Shown: positions 29,256-40,264 of the stretch, piece after piece
Layout of the letters: each line of letters opens with the position of its first letter
Numbering within the stretch: the stretch's first letter is position 1
Source: Aradus depressus
Lineage: Eukaryota > Arthropoda > Insecta > Hemiptera > Aradidae
DNA: 64,000 nucleotides
Assembly (NCBI GenBank): GCA_963662175.1
Contig: OY759215.1
Location: 19,209,079 to 19,273,078 of the forward strand
Direction of reading: 5' to 3'
Made by a program: the position numbers and the translations under genes
The notes under the pieces: generated by a model
Databases searched by the model: none
Told to the model about the DNA's origin: nothing
The model's input: only the letters and a program-made list of their open reading frames with translations

Positions 29256-30240
29256 TTTTCCTTGCTATGTTTGGGTCATTGCGATTCGGTCATGAGGGCC
29301 CTTCAAGCAGATTCAGTCAGTGTTCCCCCAGGATTGTGTGATAATTTAAAAAAATGTTTAAGAAAAAAAATATATAAATAATAATTGAATTAATAAAATT
29401 AATAATAAATAAACAAATAATAAAATTACCACATTCCCTGTAGAAATTATAGCTGGTCTTCTACTAAATTTTGATTTCTACAGTAGTTTCCGAAAAGGTC
29501 CCCAAAAAATATCGGAAGTTCAATACGTGCAATTTTGGATAAAGTGGACGTATTTAAAAAAATTCCAGTTAATAAGAATAGATAATTAAAATACAAAATT
29601 TCTTTGTCAAACTTCACTATATATTCTCAAATACTCAACTAGTTACGCCGTGTTAAGGCATTATCAAGAGTCACTTACAAACTCTATCTATCTACTAACT
29701 ATCTATTCCTAGAATGGAGCTTCACAAAGTAAATCTGGAAACCATAAATTATCCAATTAATAATTATTTCATTTGGATTTCTTTTCAATTTAATAATGAG
29801 ATGCCATATTATTTTCCCTAAATTTGCAAAAATGTTCAATCTAATTCAAAGGTATAAATTATCTTACTGGGTTCACGGGGAATAGCATAGAATAAGAGAA
29901 CAAATATTGGGTTTATTTATTTAAACCTTCATTATAAATAAAATCAAAATATCAATATGAACTATCAACTTCACTCAGACTGGTTCACTACACCTGTTTC
30001 TCACTATTTAAAACAGCTGTTCATCGTTTTTTGTTCTTCATTCATTGGTTTTAAAACGAAATGCCTCTATCTTTGTAGGTTATCTTTAGGTCTATCTTTG
30101 TATATTTATTCACTAATTAAGTTATTTCACTCCTAACAGCTGTTTTTATACAAAATAATAATAATTGATTTTATAATATTTTCATAATCTTAATGTGTGT
30201 AAATATTTTACATCACAATTGATTGGTGGATTCCTTAAGG
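29256..30240. other. Unassigned AT-rich DNA, about 1 kb
   Basis: No ORF over 61 codons and no family seen elsewhere, apart from a short GGTCATGAGGGCCCTTCAAGCAG (29288) that recurs at 30279. Confidence 0.5.
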
Positions 30241-30664
30241 AGGAAAATGTACATTGTTAGTGATTCACCCAGGATTGCGGTCATGAGGCCCCTTTCAAGC
30301 AGAAAGGAAGCAGCCTATTTCCTTGCGGACTGGTATATCCTTTAAGAAAGGCGCATTACATTGCCAATGCTTCAACCTGAACTTTTTTCTTTCTTAATAC
30401 TTGACATTTTTGCGATCATACATACCCTTCAAACAAACAGAAAAGAAGTAGCTGGTTTTCCTTGCGATTGGCGTGTTCCTTAAGGAGGATTTAGAAAGGA
30501 GCTAAGTCCAACTTCTTTGATTGAAGATCTTCCCTTTCCTAAAGATCTCAGCTAGAGTGGGGATAAGACGCATTATAGTACTATCGACAATATAAACGTC
30601 TGTCTATTTATTATCTTCAAGGGCTTACCGTTATTTGAAGGAGCTGAGGATCAGCCAAGTCGAT
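30241..30664 (+). repeat. Repeat family U1, partial tandem copies
   Basis: GGTCATGAGGCCCCTTTCAAGCAG (30279) and a diverged GATCATACATACCCTTCAAAC (30409) are each followed by AGAAARGAAG(C/T)AGC. CTAAAGATCTCAGCTAG ... GGATAAGACGCATTATAG matches copy 1 and 32126. Confidence 0.45.
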
Positions 30665-31372
30665 AGGACCAATTCAGTGAATCACCGGCAATTAACTTCC
30701 CCAGCTCAAGGATCAACTTCACGATTTATTTATCTTATTTTTCCCCTATTCCTGAGTTCTTTATTGTACAAAACCCATTTATTGAAAACATATTTTTCAA
30801 ATAGAGCGTTCCGATTGGAGATACGAGATTTATTTATACTCTATTTAAATAACAGTATAGGTACATTTAATTATTAGTTATCCTTTTTTTGTTATTTTAT
30901 TCTCTTTATATTTCATAAATTAAATTTATTGTTATTTTCCAGGTAATAACTCCCTGCTAGAATTTGGAAGTGAGGTTATTTAAATGTTTAATATTTCTTC
31001 ATGTACTACCTATATAATTTGTTATTATATTTCTCTATAAAACTAATTTATATATTTAATTTCTATATTTATTTATTTACCGTTATTAATAAAGATAATG
31101 GAAAATAACTGAAATAATAAATATTTTCAAAAATATTTTGCTACTCTGTTCATTGTACTTTATAGGTTTAATTGTTGATTGTACTTCACGGACTTAATTG
31201 TCATCTTACGTAGGCACTTACTTACCCACCTAAGTCCCGACCATTAACTATTCTAATTACTGTATTCACATACTTTTTTTTATTATTATTATTATTTTTT
31301 TTTTTGGTTGGCATTTTCGGTTCCAAGGGGGGTCGGAAAAAAGGAAAATCCGATGAAAACTCAACCTCATAA
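30665..31372. other. RA terminal piece, then AT-rich DNA
   Basis: 30665-30740 has GTGAATCACCGGCAATTAACTTCCCCAGC (RA minus end). The rest is AT-rich; 31080-31170 is inverted relative to 32685-32795 (see findings). Confidence 0.5.
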
Positions 31373-31560
31373 GGGCGCCGGTAACTGTGGGCTAGGGCAT
31401 AGGGCACTCACCACGGGTGCAGGTTCGAATCCCGTCCGGGGCTGAATTTCATTTCATAGATAAAACTTCTCTCCCTGGGCCAATGTTTGTAAGTAACCCC
31501 GGTAATGTATTCCGTCCCTATGGTGCCAAAATTAAAATCGGATACACTCCCCCACCTGTA
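31373..31560 (+). mobile_element. SINE-2, most complete copy
   Basis: GGGCGCCGGTAACTGTGGGC and CTAGGGCATAGGGCACTC (A-box region), GCAGGTTCGAATCCCGTCC (B box), TTTCATTTCATAGATAAAACTTC (body), then CCCCGGTAATGTATTCC. The tRNA of origin is not clear. Confidence 0.7.
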
Positions 31561-31616
31561 AACAGCCCTAAGAAAGGAATTTCTATTTTTTTTTAAATAG
31601 TTACTCAGAAGTAGTG

Positions 31617-31830
31617 TACTGTGCTCAAGATCGCGGCAGAGGCCTTTAGGTTTTTCATCCGGGGGTTGAAAAAATGAGCACGCCGTACATCGGATGGGAC
31701 GTGCGATGGTGTTAACCTGTACTCGTTAAAGATCTTAATTAAACCCGGGCATGCCCACCAGAGGAACGACAGAGCTCTCTAGGCAATATGATGTAATTAA
31801 AGCCCGGGCATGAGTCACAGTAACTAAGTA
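31617..31830 (+). mobile_element. SINE-1, old subfamily, decayed
   Basis: GTGCTCAAGATCGCGG, TTTTTCATCCGGGGGTTG, GAGCACGCCGTACATCGG, TGTACTCGTTAAAGATC, CCCGGGCATGAGTCACAGTAACTAAG. The B box is deleted. Confidence 0.75.
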
Positions 31831-32377
31831 AGTGAACATATATCTGAGGAAATAAAATCGAAGATGATGTCTTCTCCCAGGCAACAAAATCAACATTTGG
31901 AATTCTTGTTGGCTCCAACGCACATACTCTACATTTTATAGACATTTCTGAAGTTTGTTTCTTCAATCAAGTTTTAATTAAATTTTCTTTGGTAAAGTGT
32001 TTTCTGTTGGATATCTGAAAATTAGTGAGATAGTATTAAGCCTGTTTCCATGCTGATTGGTTCTTTAGAAGGAGGGTTTAGGAGCTGATCCATGGCTCGA
32101 CGCGCTCCAAGTTGCTCCCTCCCTAAAGAACTCAGCTAGGACCGAGATAAGAAGGATTAGGGTATTATCTTCCATTTTACCTCTTTTGTTTAGACAAACA
32201 TTCTTCTTTCTCTAACCGTATCCCTTTATTTTTGTTTTTTCTTTATAAACTCCTAGTAAGTCTTTTGTAAACAGTCGCAGGAAGTTTCAACTTCGCACTT
32301 TGTCCCTATTTGGTTTAACTTTTATTTATTTTTTTAAATTTTATATAGTCCTTTAAATTTTTTTTTTTTTTTGAGAG
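31831..32377. repeat. Unassigned DNA with U1 copy at 32026-32225
   Basis: 32026-32225 repeats GATAGTATTAAGCCTGTTTCCATGCTGATTG, GATAAGAAGGATTAGGGTATTATCTTC and TTTAGACAAACATTCTTCTTTC of family U1. Other parts are AT-rich. ORFs at 31735-31966 run into the SINE and are not genes. Confidence 0.45.
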
Positions 32378-32652
32378 CCCTCTTCCCGGGCTTAACTACG
32401 AGTTCATATCGCCTACTACCAAAGAGGTCTTTCATTGCTCTGATGGGTATGAGCTCGATTCTACTTTGAGAGTCCTAAATTTTCCCTACCTAGGTTGAAT
32501 TTGAGATGTCGTTGATGGAAAATTTCGATTCCTTATCAAATATCACGAAAACATCCAATACAAGTATTTTCAGAACTTCATTATTACATCGAAAAACCTG
32601 CCCGATCATTAACTTAGGTCGGATTTCGAACCTGCGATCTTGAGCTCAGAAG
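32378..32652 (-). mobile_element. SINE-1 with foreign central segment
   Basis: CCCGGGCTTAACTACGAG ... CCTACCTAGGTTGAAT, then about 105 bp unrelated to SINE-1 (32510-32617), then GTCGGATTTCGAACCTGCGATC and TTGAGCTCAGAAGC. The central piece replaces the normal CTTTAACGAGTACC...CTCCCAG region. Confidence 0.7.
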
Positions 32653-32829
32653 CTCCACATTCACTATCACTAATCAACAATGAAACCTATGAAATACAAT
32701 GGACAGAGTAACAAAATCTTTTTAAAAATATTTATTATTTCAGGTATTTTTCCATTCATTATCTTTAGCACAGATCAATAACGGTTAAGAAATAAATTCA
32801 GAAATTAAAATATATAAATGCTTACTGAG

Positions 32830-33052
32830 CTTATATTCGCGGGTTCTTTATCTGGGAGGTGAAAAAACCTTGAGCACGCTGCCCTTCGGATGGGACGTAA
32901 AGCGATGCTCCCCAGCCTGAACGATGTCAGGTACTCACTCGTTAAAGACCCCTAGGTGAATAAAAATTTAGGGTAAGCAAAATTTAGGACTCTCATAGTA
33001 GATTCGGGCTCAGAAAGACAAAAGAGAGCTATGACCTCGAAGTTATATTCCC
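32830..33052 (+). mobile_element. SINE-1, old subfamily, 5'-truncated
   Basis: CTTTATCTGGGAGGTGAAAAAACC, TTGAGCACGCTGCCCTTCGG, GGTACTCACTCGTTAAAGACC, AAAAATTTAGGGTAAGC and TATGACCTCGAAG. Confidence 0.8.
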
Positions 33053-33139
33053 TCTCCAAAATCCCATAACTCCTAGTTTACGTTAATATTTTATAAATTG
33101 AGGCTCTTGTATTTACAAAGCAGTAGAATAAATTGCATT

Positions 33140-34300
33140 TTACTACCTCAGCTGTTACAAAGTATAGGGGAAGTTACTTAATCGATAAAAAATTCGATGT
33201 TGAATTTTTACCGGAATTCCATGTTTTTCGACCCGCGGAAAAAATGTGGGTATATTGAATTGTAATGAATATATCAGACACATAATTTCATTTTTTATAT
33301 TCAAAACAATTTAAGGACCATATTAATTTAATATTGTCACAAAATTTAGTATGAGGATTCAGAGGTCCATATGGATGATGACCATTAATTTACCAGAAAA
33401 TCGGTCAAAGGAAAGCGAGATGAGAGGAAGGGGTCTCGAACTCAATCAATATTCCTTATAGCTCCCGATATAATGAATGAATGGTCGATTAGGTTTGGAC
33501 AAAGGACTTTTTTTTGTACTCATAGCGTAAAGCACACTCAAAACTTCATTAAAAAAGTTGTCGGTGAATCTCTTACTAATATATAAAATAAAATAAGTTG
33601 TCTTCCTGTATGTATATTTTATACGTATTCATAGATGTGCCACTGATGATGATGCAGTTACGTTGAAAGCCGTTTCCGGTCGGAAATAAAACATTTCAAA
33701 TGAATCACCGGTAATGTACTTTCCCGGAACGAATTATTCAATTAACTTTTCGCTCCACTTCAAAACTTTTGCTCTTATAACCAATTGTTGACATATAGGG
33801 GCTTCTAAATCATCGATACATTCATTACAATGGCAACTTTAGAATTTTTGTGTTAATCCTCCTCCTTTCCTTTGGCCGAATTTGTTTAATAAAATTTCGT
33901 GTCAATACATTCATTTTATTTGGAGTTATCATGTTCACAGATACATAGAATTAATTTTTTTTTTGTTTTTCGAATCAGGGTGTGAGAAAACATCAAATTT
34001 TTGTGAATACGCAACAATCGACTAATTATTTAAATTCCTCTACACTTCGTATAGCGAGAGGTTAAAATAACTATCGATAATATGTTATATAAGTTACCAG
34101 AACCATGTTAACGCCAACCATTCAGCTAATCTGCCAAAACGAATGGTAGGGGGCTCAACTCAAAAATCCTAGTAATGTATCGACATGAAATTTTGTTTGA
34201 GGATTCTGAAGTCTCTGAGTAGAAGACATTGATTTTCAAGTCGATTGGTATTAAAGATAAAATGAGAAGTTGGTTGATTAATTCGCTCTGGTGAAGTACA
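33140..34300. mobile_element. Three RA copies (+, -, +) in a row
   Basis: Plus 33140-33560 (GCTGTTACAAAGTATAGGGG, GTTGTCGGTGAATC), interrupted by about 140 bp with CTGATGATGATGCAGTTACG (33645), minus 33700-34060 (GAATCACCGGTAATGTAC ... CTTCGTATAGCGAGAGG), plus 34110-34300 (CAGCTAATCTGCC ... GGTTGATTAATTCGC). Confidence 0.55.
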
Positions 34301-34390
34301 GACTTTTTTTTTCATACCTTAATTTTCCTCCTCAGGCCATCCTAACATTCCAAGTTTAATCAAAATTAATAAAACAAACTTATTTTTTGA

Positions 34391-34545
34391 AATATTGTCT
34401 ATTCCACAAAAGATATATATACATATAACTACCGGTTTCGGCTTTATACCATCGTCAGGTCTAGTTCATAACTAGACCTGACGATGGTATAAAGCCGAAA
34501 CCGGTAGTTATATGTATATATATCTTTTGTGGAATAGACAATATT
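34391..34545. repeat. Perfect palindrome, 76-bp arms
   Basis: 34391-34466 and 34470-34545 are exact reverse complements around the three bases CAT. Each arm runs AATATTGTCTATTCCACAAA ... ACCGGTTTCGGC ... CATCGTCAGGTCTAGTT. The arm includes (complement) CCTGACGATGG ... GCCGAAACCGG. Such a perfect long palindrome is expected to form a hairpin or cruciform. Confidence 0.95.
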
Positions 34546-34675
34546 GTATGTATATATATCTTTTTTATTTCTCTTAGTTATCTCGGAGTTATCTCTTCTA
34601 TTTCTACTCACACATATATAACAGTGACAAAACAAAAAAATTCAAATACAAATACAAATGCAGTAATTTACAAAA

Positions 34676-34940
34676 TTAACTTAAATGATCCTTTAAAAAA
34701 ACTAACAAAAAATAAAAATAGTAATTTCGTCTATTTAGATATTCAATAAACTGAACATAGCTTAACTCTGCTTTACTAAAATAGATAAGACGAAGTTCTT
34801 TTAAAATGGGGCATACGGCAATAAAGTGAAACACATCTTCATCTTGCTTGTTATTACACATGGAGCAAAGTTTGATTTCCTTAGTGTAAGAATACTTATT
34901 TAAATAAAGAAATTCACCTCGTACCTTCAACACACAGCTT
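34676..34940 (-). pseudogene. LINE ORF2 C-terminus with zinc knuckle
   Basis: Minus-strand frame: GEFLYLNKYSYTKEIKLCSM and CNNKQDEDVFHFIAVCPILK. The CSMC-x8-HFIAVC arrangement is the CX2C...HX4C knuckle found at the C-terminus of many LINE ORF2 proteins, after the RT and before the stop. Only about 85 residues remain and the fragment starts abruptly next to the element at 34945. It differs from the ORF at 10792-11865 (lysine/asparagine-rich, no PLRDRLL), so it belongs to another family. The 3' flank leads into the palindrome at 34391-34545. Non-functional. Confidence 0.65.
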
Positions 34941-34944
34941 ATCG

Positions 34945-36020
34945 AATTCGGGATTCGGAATGGGCGATAGTTCGATACTATCAGCGGAAAACTATAGATA
35001 GTATCGATAATTCAGTAAGTTGCCGCTTTTCATGCAAAATACTTTCCAATTCCAATATTATATATTATTATAATATGATTATTTTATTTTTATGTTTTCA
35101 TGTTCAGGTTAGGTTAAGTTTTATGACTCATGGGCCCGGGCTTTAACTACGAGGTCATATCGCCTACTACCAGTGCGCTCTTTTGTCACTCTGGTGGACA
35201 TGAGCCCGACTCTACTGTGGGGGTCCTAAATTTTGCCTACCCTAAATTTTTATTCACCTAGGGTGGGGGTCTTTAACGAGTACCTGACATCGTACAGGCT
35301 CGGTACCATCGCTTAACGTCCCATCCGAAGGACGGCATGCTTAAGTTTATTTTACCTCCTAGATAAAATAAACTAAGGGCCTCGGTCGGATTTCGAACCC
35401 ACTATCTTGAGCTCAGAAGGCTTTTTAAGGCAGATTCTTATTTCAATCAACAACTTTTATAAAACAATATCAAAAAATTAATTACCAAATGACAAAAAAT
35501 ACTTTTGTAAAACTTTTTACGAAGTACATGTAGCACTTTTCCCATCATCCTGTTTTATGTCCAGCACACTAACTCGAACTGAGAAATAGAGTTAAATAGA
35601 AAGGAAACTGGAAAGAAGAAAAATAATAAGGTGGAGTTCTTGGAAGGTCCTTCATAGAATCATAATAGACTTATATTTCTGCTTCAGCCCTCTATACTAG
35701 GAATTGGATTGGTTTTGTGTTCACAAGTGGCAAGCCTTCATTCAAAATACTCAAATATTTCTAGGAAAACAATCTGTTTCCGATCAAAGTTGATTAACAT
35801 GGGTTGAAAAGTTACCCAACTTTTTTTAAAATATAATATGCCTATGAAAATTTCGATAAACTTTTTTTTCCCCTTTTTTTATAAATAAAACTTAAATTAA
35901 AAGTTCTAAAATAACTTTCTTCCGAAACGTATCCCCTTTAATGAAGGGAACTTCATATCGATAGTTACTTGGTCTATATCGATAGTATTATCGAATATCG
36001 TCCATTCCTAGATCCGAACT
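34945..36020. mobile_element. Inverted-end element with ATCGATA subterminal words, holding a SINE-1
   Basis: Left end TTCGGGATTCGGAATGGGCGATA (34950); right end complement TTCGGATCTAGGAATGGACGATA. Subterminal CGATA/TATCGATA words repeat at both ends (34968-35010; 35950-36000), as in several insect hAT families. No clean 8-bp duplication is seen. A SINE-1 lies at 35106-35420. No transposase is visible. Confidence 0.5.
35106..35420 (-). mobile_element. SINE-1, 5'-truncated, (TTAGG)-type tail
   Basis: Tail AGGTTAGGTTAAG, TTTTATGACTCATGGGCCCGGG, then all body blocks to TCGGTCGGATTTCGAACCCAC. It stops at CTCAGAAGG before the A box. Confidence 0.85.
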
Positions 36021-36299
36021 TAAGATTGTCATGACTTATAGGAGGAATAAAAATATCTCGGAATTAGACAAAGTTTCGGATCCCTGTAACAGCGCTATCA
36101 CTGCTAACGGGGTGTAATGAGGCCATTGTGGCGGGCCACTGAACCCAGAGGTATGTCTAGAATGGGCAGTCTTCTGTTTAACTGGTCCTACTGTGTTCAA
36201 TGATTTGGGATTGGAATCACACACTCACCTCCCTGTTATATCAGTCTACGTACTAATACGGTTATTAAACTATGTTTCTTTTACCGCACATTGGAAAAA
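36021..36299. other. Unassigned DNA
   Basis: The 62-codon frame at 36036-36224 (minus) has no domain. Confidence 0.45.
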
Positions 36300-36612
36300 C
36301 GTTCGTCCTTGAATCACCGGCTGTGTACTTCCGCAACACGATTTACTAAATTAAGTTTCTGCTCTCCCTCCACAGCCAATCGATCTAAAACTCAATATTT
36401 GACATACACAGGGGCAGTTATTAGGGTATTTGAGTGGAGCCCCCCTCTGATCTTCTCCTTCCCTTCTGGTGCGTTGAAACGATGCTAGTTGACTGGAATG
36501 ACAGCTCGCATGCGAGTGATATTTTTGAGACAGTTCACTGTCTCGCCTCCTTGTTATCAAACAAAATATTGTGTTGTTGTTATAAAAAAATACAGCGTTT
36601 TAACCTGCAATA

Positions 36613-36654
36613 ATGTCCGTTTTACAAGAAGAAATTAATATTGTAGCTGTTCCT
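36613..36654 (+). CDS. Possible first exon of the deleted element's second gene
   Basis: ATG at 36613 opens MSVLQEEINIVAVP and is followed directly by GTGAGTATG, a good splice donor. It lies about 145 bp inside the left TIR. The rest of the gene is missing or was deleted. The 14 residues match no family I can name, and chance is possible. It would be the transposase gene if the element is a PIF/Harbinger derivative. Confidence 0.3.
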
Positions 36655-36722
36655 GTGAGTATGTGCTCCTTAAATTCTTTATTTTATTTTTGACATCTGA
36701 CAATTGATTTAAATTAAACAAC

Positions 36723-36892
36723 AATTGAATTCGTTTCACAGCGTCATCACGGAAGTCTTTATTTTTATAATCTTTATGTTTAAAGTTCCATAACAGCTCT
36801 TTAGCTTCGTACTATTCTAAAAAGTTTAATGTCTGATTTTCACTCAACCTTTTCTTGTTTGCACCTGTACTCGGTTTATTAGTTGTCGCCAT
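36723..36892 (-). pseudogene. MADF-domain protein relic
   Basis: From ATG at 36892 the frame reads MATTNKPSTGANKKRLSENQ, TLNFLE, a TAG stop, then YEAKELLWNFKHKDYKNKDF and RDDAVKRI. The second part is a clear MADF signature (LLW...HxDYKNKxxRxxAxxxI), a DNA-binding Myb/SANT-like domain of about 85 residues. Only the first half is present. One in-frame stop sits where a residue such as L would be expected after FLE, and the frame then leads into sequence with no further match. In transposons this protein partners the transposase at the TIRs. Genes of host origin also carry MADF, but the TIRs around this one argue for an element gene. Confidence 0.75.
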
Positions 36893-37460
36893 TTTGAAAT
36901 TGAACTCGCACGGCAAAAATAGAAGGCCATCCGAGTCAACTCGCACCTGTCCAACTGACTGTCTCCGTACTGGCTTGATGTGTTGATACGGTGCGAGTGC
37001 TGCGCGTGCATACAAGAAAGCTGACTGGTTCCAGTCAACTAGCATCGTGTCAACGCACCCTAAGTCCGATTTCGCGGAAAATTAATATTTGCAATCTTTA
37101 TGAGGTTTTGAATGTAAATATAAAATTTCATCTCGATACATTCATTACATCGATAGTTATTATGATTTTTGATCCCCTCTCCCCTTTTGCTGATTTTTCA
37201 GAAAATTAATAGGTGTCGTCTTCATAGGGCTTTGAATATACACATGAGAAGTTGTGTCAACCATTCATTACAATGGCAGTCATTAGAGTTTTTGGGTGTC
37301 TTTAGTGGGCTTTCAATTCACATATGAAATTTTGTATCGATACATTCATTCTATCGGGAGTTACCGTGTTCACAGAGACATTTTTTTTTTTAATTTTGGA
37401 TCAATTTTGGATCGATTATCTTACCGATTAAATAACTTCCCCTATACTTCGTATTGTTGT

Positions 37461-38840
37461 GAAAGTAATAGGTAAACCGTTGTATTCGTGTTTAATGATA
37501 GGAAGATGTGTACTGATGAGATATATGAAACGAGAGGTTGTTTTCCCACTATTTTTTTCATAAACCAAGACTTTTTGCCACTGTTGTGTCATCCTCAGTG
37601 TTACACCTACAATATAAATACATAGTTAGAGAAGTAAAACATAAAGCATCAGGGTACAGGGAGAATCAACGAATCACCGACATCAGGAAATTTTTTTTAA
37701 AACTATTTTTCTGTAAGGTTGGACCGTATATTTAGGTAGCGCTATGTTAAGCCATCCAATTCATTAATACAATCGAACTTGTGGGAACGCAGCGGTGGTG
37801 GGCGTTTAGTTAGTTGATTTGAATGCAGAGTGTATACGTACAGGTATCTTTATCAATTTAGGTATGTCAGAGCTGTCCATGGTTACGGTGTGTCAGTTCC
37901 AACTATCTCCACGACTAAGTCTACACGACTTGAGCCCACAAAACCAACTTCTCTCTCTCTACTGGGTGTTGAAAATCCTTCTCTCCTGTCTGGCCACAAA
38001 TCCTATCCCCCGTTCGTGCTCTCTTTGCCCGAGTCTTTTCAATTAAACCCCGGATTATATGACACACAACTTGAACCTCCTTCTAAGCTTTCAGGATTGG
38101 AACACTTTACGAAACATTTCTTCCATCAACTCCTTTCTCGAATGGAATTAACTTGGCAGATTTTTTGATTGGATACATAAGTTATTTATTCCTGACTTTT
38201 CCGAGAGTCAGCGACACTTGTACATATGTACCTTATCGCATCGACTGATTAATTAACGACGGGTTAGCTACTTATAGGCATCCATGAGCAGTCAGCGGGA
38301 ATCAGATAAAATAATGATAACTGACTAACCCAATTTCGCTTAAGTTATAACCCAAGTGTAACAACGGAGGTCGTATGGGTATCTTGGCAGGCTTGGAGTT
38401 CCGGGTTTCTTTAAATGAGGATACCGATAGTCTTAACAAAAATGTAGAATACTTATATACTAAGAAAGTAGAGGTTAAGAAATCTCTTCTCCTGCCTGAT
38501 CTAGAAACTGGTTCCAGACTATAGGAAGCCCCATAGTAGTGTTGGTGATTGTATACTATTTATAATCTATATTTTTTATATTTATTATTAATATTTTTTT
38601 TAAGAAAAACTAAACTTAAAAGATGTTTATGATAGTATAAATGTTATTACGAGCTCTGTGGTAGTACGCATGTAAATTTATTCTGCTATTTTATTTTTTA
38701 TAATATTGCATATATATTTATTTTATTTATTGTTTATCATTAGTTTCAAATGAATGTTAAGTATTTATTTGCATGTATATAGAGTGAATGAATAAACATT
38801 GTATCCTCTCTCCTTTGAGCAAGTAGCCAGTATTCCTTTA
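37461..38840. other. Largely unassigned 1.4-kb stretch
   Basis: Contains open frames at 37538-37735 and 37830-38168 (112 codons, serine/leucine/proline rich) that overlap a second frame at 37819-38046. No domain, repeat family or splice context is recognised. 38380-38530 is protein-like in composition but without a long frame. Confidence 0.4.
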
Positions 38841-39366
38841 GACATCGTACTACACGGGTGGTAATCTAGTTTTGCTAGTTTCTTACTAAAAAGGCTTTTG
38901 CTAGTTACTTCTTCATGATGTTTTTTTATATGTATGCATATATATTGACCTGCTCTGATCGGAAATAAAGTAGTTGAAAAATAATGTATTTTATTTTTAT
39001 TAGATTAATGACTTTTATTATTATTGAGATGTTAATATTTAAGAGGGATCTGTACAGAAGTAGTTGTTTTAAGAAAGTCCTGTCATGTTAGACTGTATGT
39101 TAGTATTGTTTATATGGTGTCCCATATGGGCAAGTTGGAAGATTGTTACTGTGTTCTTGTCGTGAAATGTCTGTCTAATGCGTTCCATCTCCTTGGCTGG
39201 AACTTCGGTAAGGCTGTTTGTCTAACCTATTTACCAGCTTGGGTACTAATCTAAGCCACTATTCAGGTTCAGTTAGGCTAAGACCTCTCTAAGGACCCCT
39301 CTGAACTATTCAGATGGCTCACAATTGTGTTCACTATGTAAATGTCATGAATATAGTTAGTAATTG
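38841..39366. other. Unassigned DNA
   Basis: Nothing recognised except weak similarity of 38945-38985 (TGATCGGAAATAAAGTAG) to 33684-33710. Confidence 0.45.
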
Positions 39367-39609
39367 TGACTCATGCCCGAGGTTTAACTACAAGGTCATA
39401 TCGCCTACTACCAGAGCGCTCTTTCGTCAGTCTAGTGGACATGAGCCTGTCTCTACTATGGGAGTTCTAAATTTTGCCTACCCTAAATTTTTACTCACCC
39501 AGGGTCTTTAAAGAGTACCTGACATCGTACAGGCTCGGGAACCATCCGCAGGACGGTATGCTTGAGCTCATTAAGCAAGCATTCATACCACTGAACTACC
39601 GGCGCCCTC
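39367..39609 (-). mobile_element. SINE-1 with internal deletion
   Basis: GTGACTCATGCCCGAGGTTTAACTA, CGCCTACTACCAGAGCGCTC, AGGACGGTATGCTTGAGCTC, and CCACTGAACTACCGGCGCCCTC. The region holding the B box has been lost. The head and tail are both present. ORFs at 39314-39680 are chance. Confidence 0.85.
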
Positions 39610-40264
39610 TGTGTGATGAATATATATCTGTGGTCACAGGGAATAAATTGGTAAGTCTAAATTCAAAATCCTGTTTTTGAAATAAATAAATTATGTTTGC
39701 ATCATTATTAATGATATACCTTCTAAATCTATAGGAGTGAATGAAAATGAATATTATACACACTTACCTATTTATTAACCATACTTTTTGAAATACTCGT
39801 GATTGATGCTTCTCTAAAAAGAAACACTCTTTTCACTTGAAATAGTCTGCCATAGTGAATAAACGGTTAAATGCAGTTATCTCGTGAATGATTCCTCAAA
39901 GAAGTAGATTAAGTTGGTTTAATCGAGAACATACACAATTTTACGAGACACCAAGAAACCCACATCTTTATAATTCCAAAAGTATTAGAGTCCTGAGCTC
40001 CTAACTTCTTCACTGTGCGCAGATGGCTTGGGAGATGGTCACAGTACACTCATGTTGACCATTTTACGACTTAACTTATTCCTTACGACCATAGATATAA
40101 TATATGAATTTGTATTAAAAATATTTTTCGGTGATCTTCAGGTTTACGAGAAATTTGCCAGAAAAACCTTGGTTAAAAATTGCTAGTTTACATCGGAAAC
40201 AAGGACAGAGAGGGAGCCCCGTGATTTATAGGTTCGCTGGACCCTGAAATATTCCGGGGTACCG
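39610..40264. other. Unassigned AT-rich DNA
   Basis: No coding or repeat signal recognised. Confidence 0.5.

Larger units (their letters stand above)
36468..37060. mobile_element. Deleted DNA transposon with 31-bp TIRs and two gene starts
   Basis: GGTGCGTTGAAACGATGCTA (36468-) and the following GTTGACTGGAA match the inverted right end (37029-37059) over 31 bases with one mismatch. Inside, a short plus-strand coding start and a minus-strand MADF relic point outward-in from the two ends. Autonomous PIF/Harbinger elements encode a DDE transposase plus a MADF/Myb-like protein, which fits. No clear 3-bp target duplication is visible, so the superfamily is inferred. Confidence 0.65.
36300..37460 (-). 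mobile_element. RA repeat split by a TIR element
   Basis: 36300-36467 runs GAATCACCGGCTGTGTACTTCC ... GATCTTCTCCTTCCCTTC; the RA continues at 37064 with TCCGATTTCGCGGAAAATTAATA and two more modules to ACTTCGTATTGTTGTGAAAG (37458). In intact copies CCCTTCGGCCGATTTCGC is continuous, so the insert at 36468-37060 is younger. Confidence 0.7.

Noticed and set aside
31400..31440. tRNA gene with B box GGTTCGAATCCCGTCC
   Set aside because: The same sequence with an identical downstream body occurs at 4126, 25967 and 60437, so it is SINE-2.
37830..38168. 112-codon ORF as a host gene
   Set aside because: No domain, two overlapping frames of similar composition, and no splice or promoter context recognised; kept only as an unassigned stretch.
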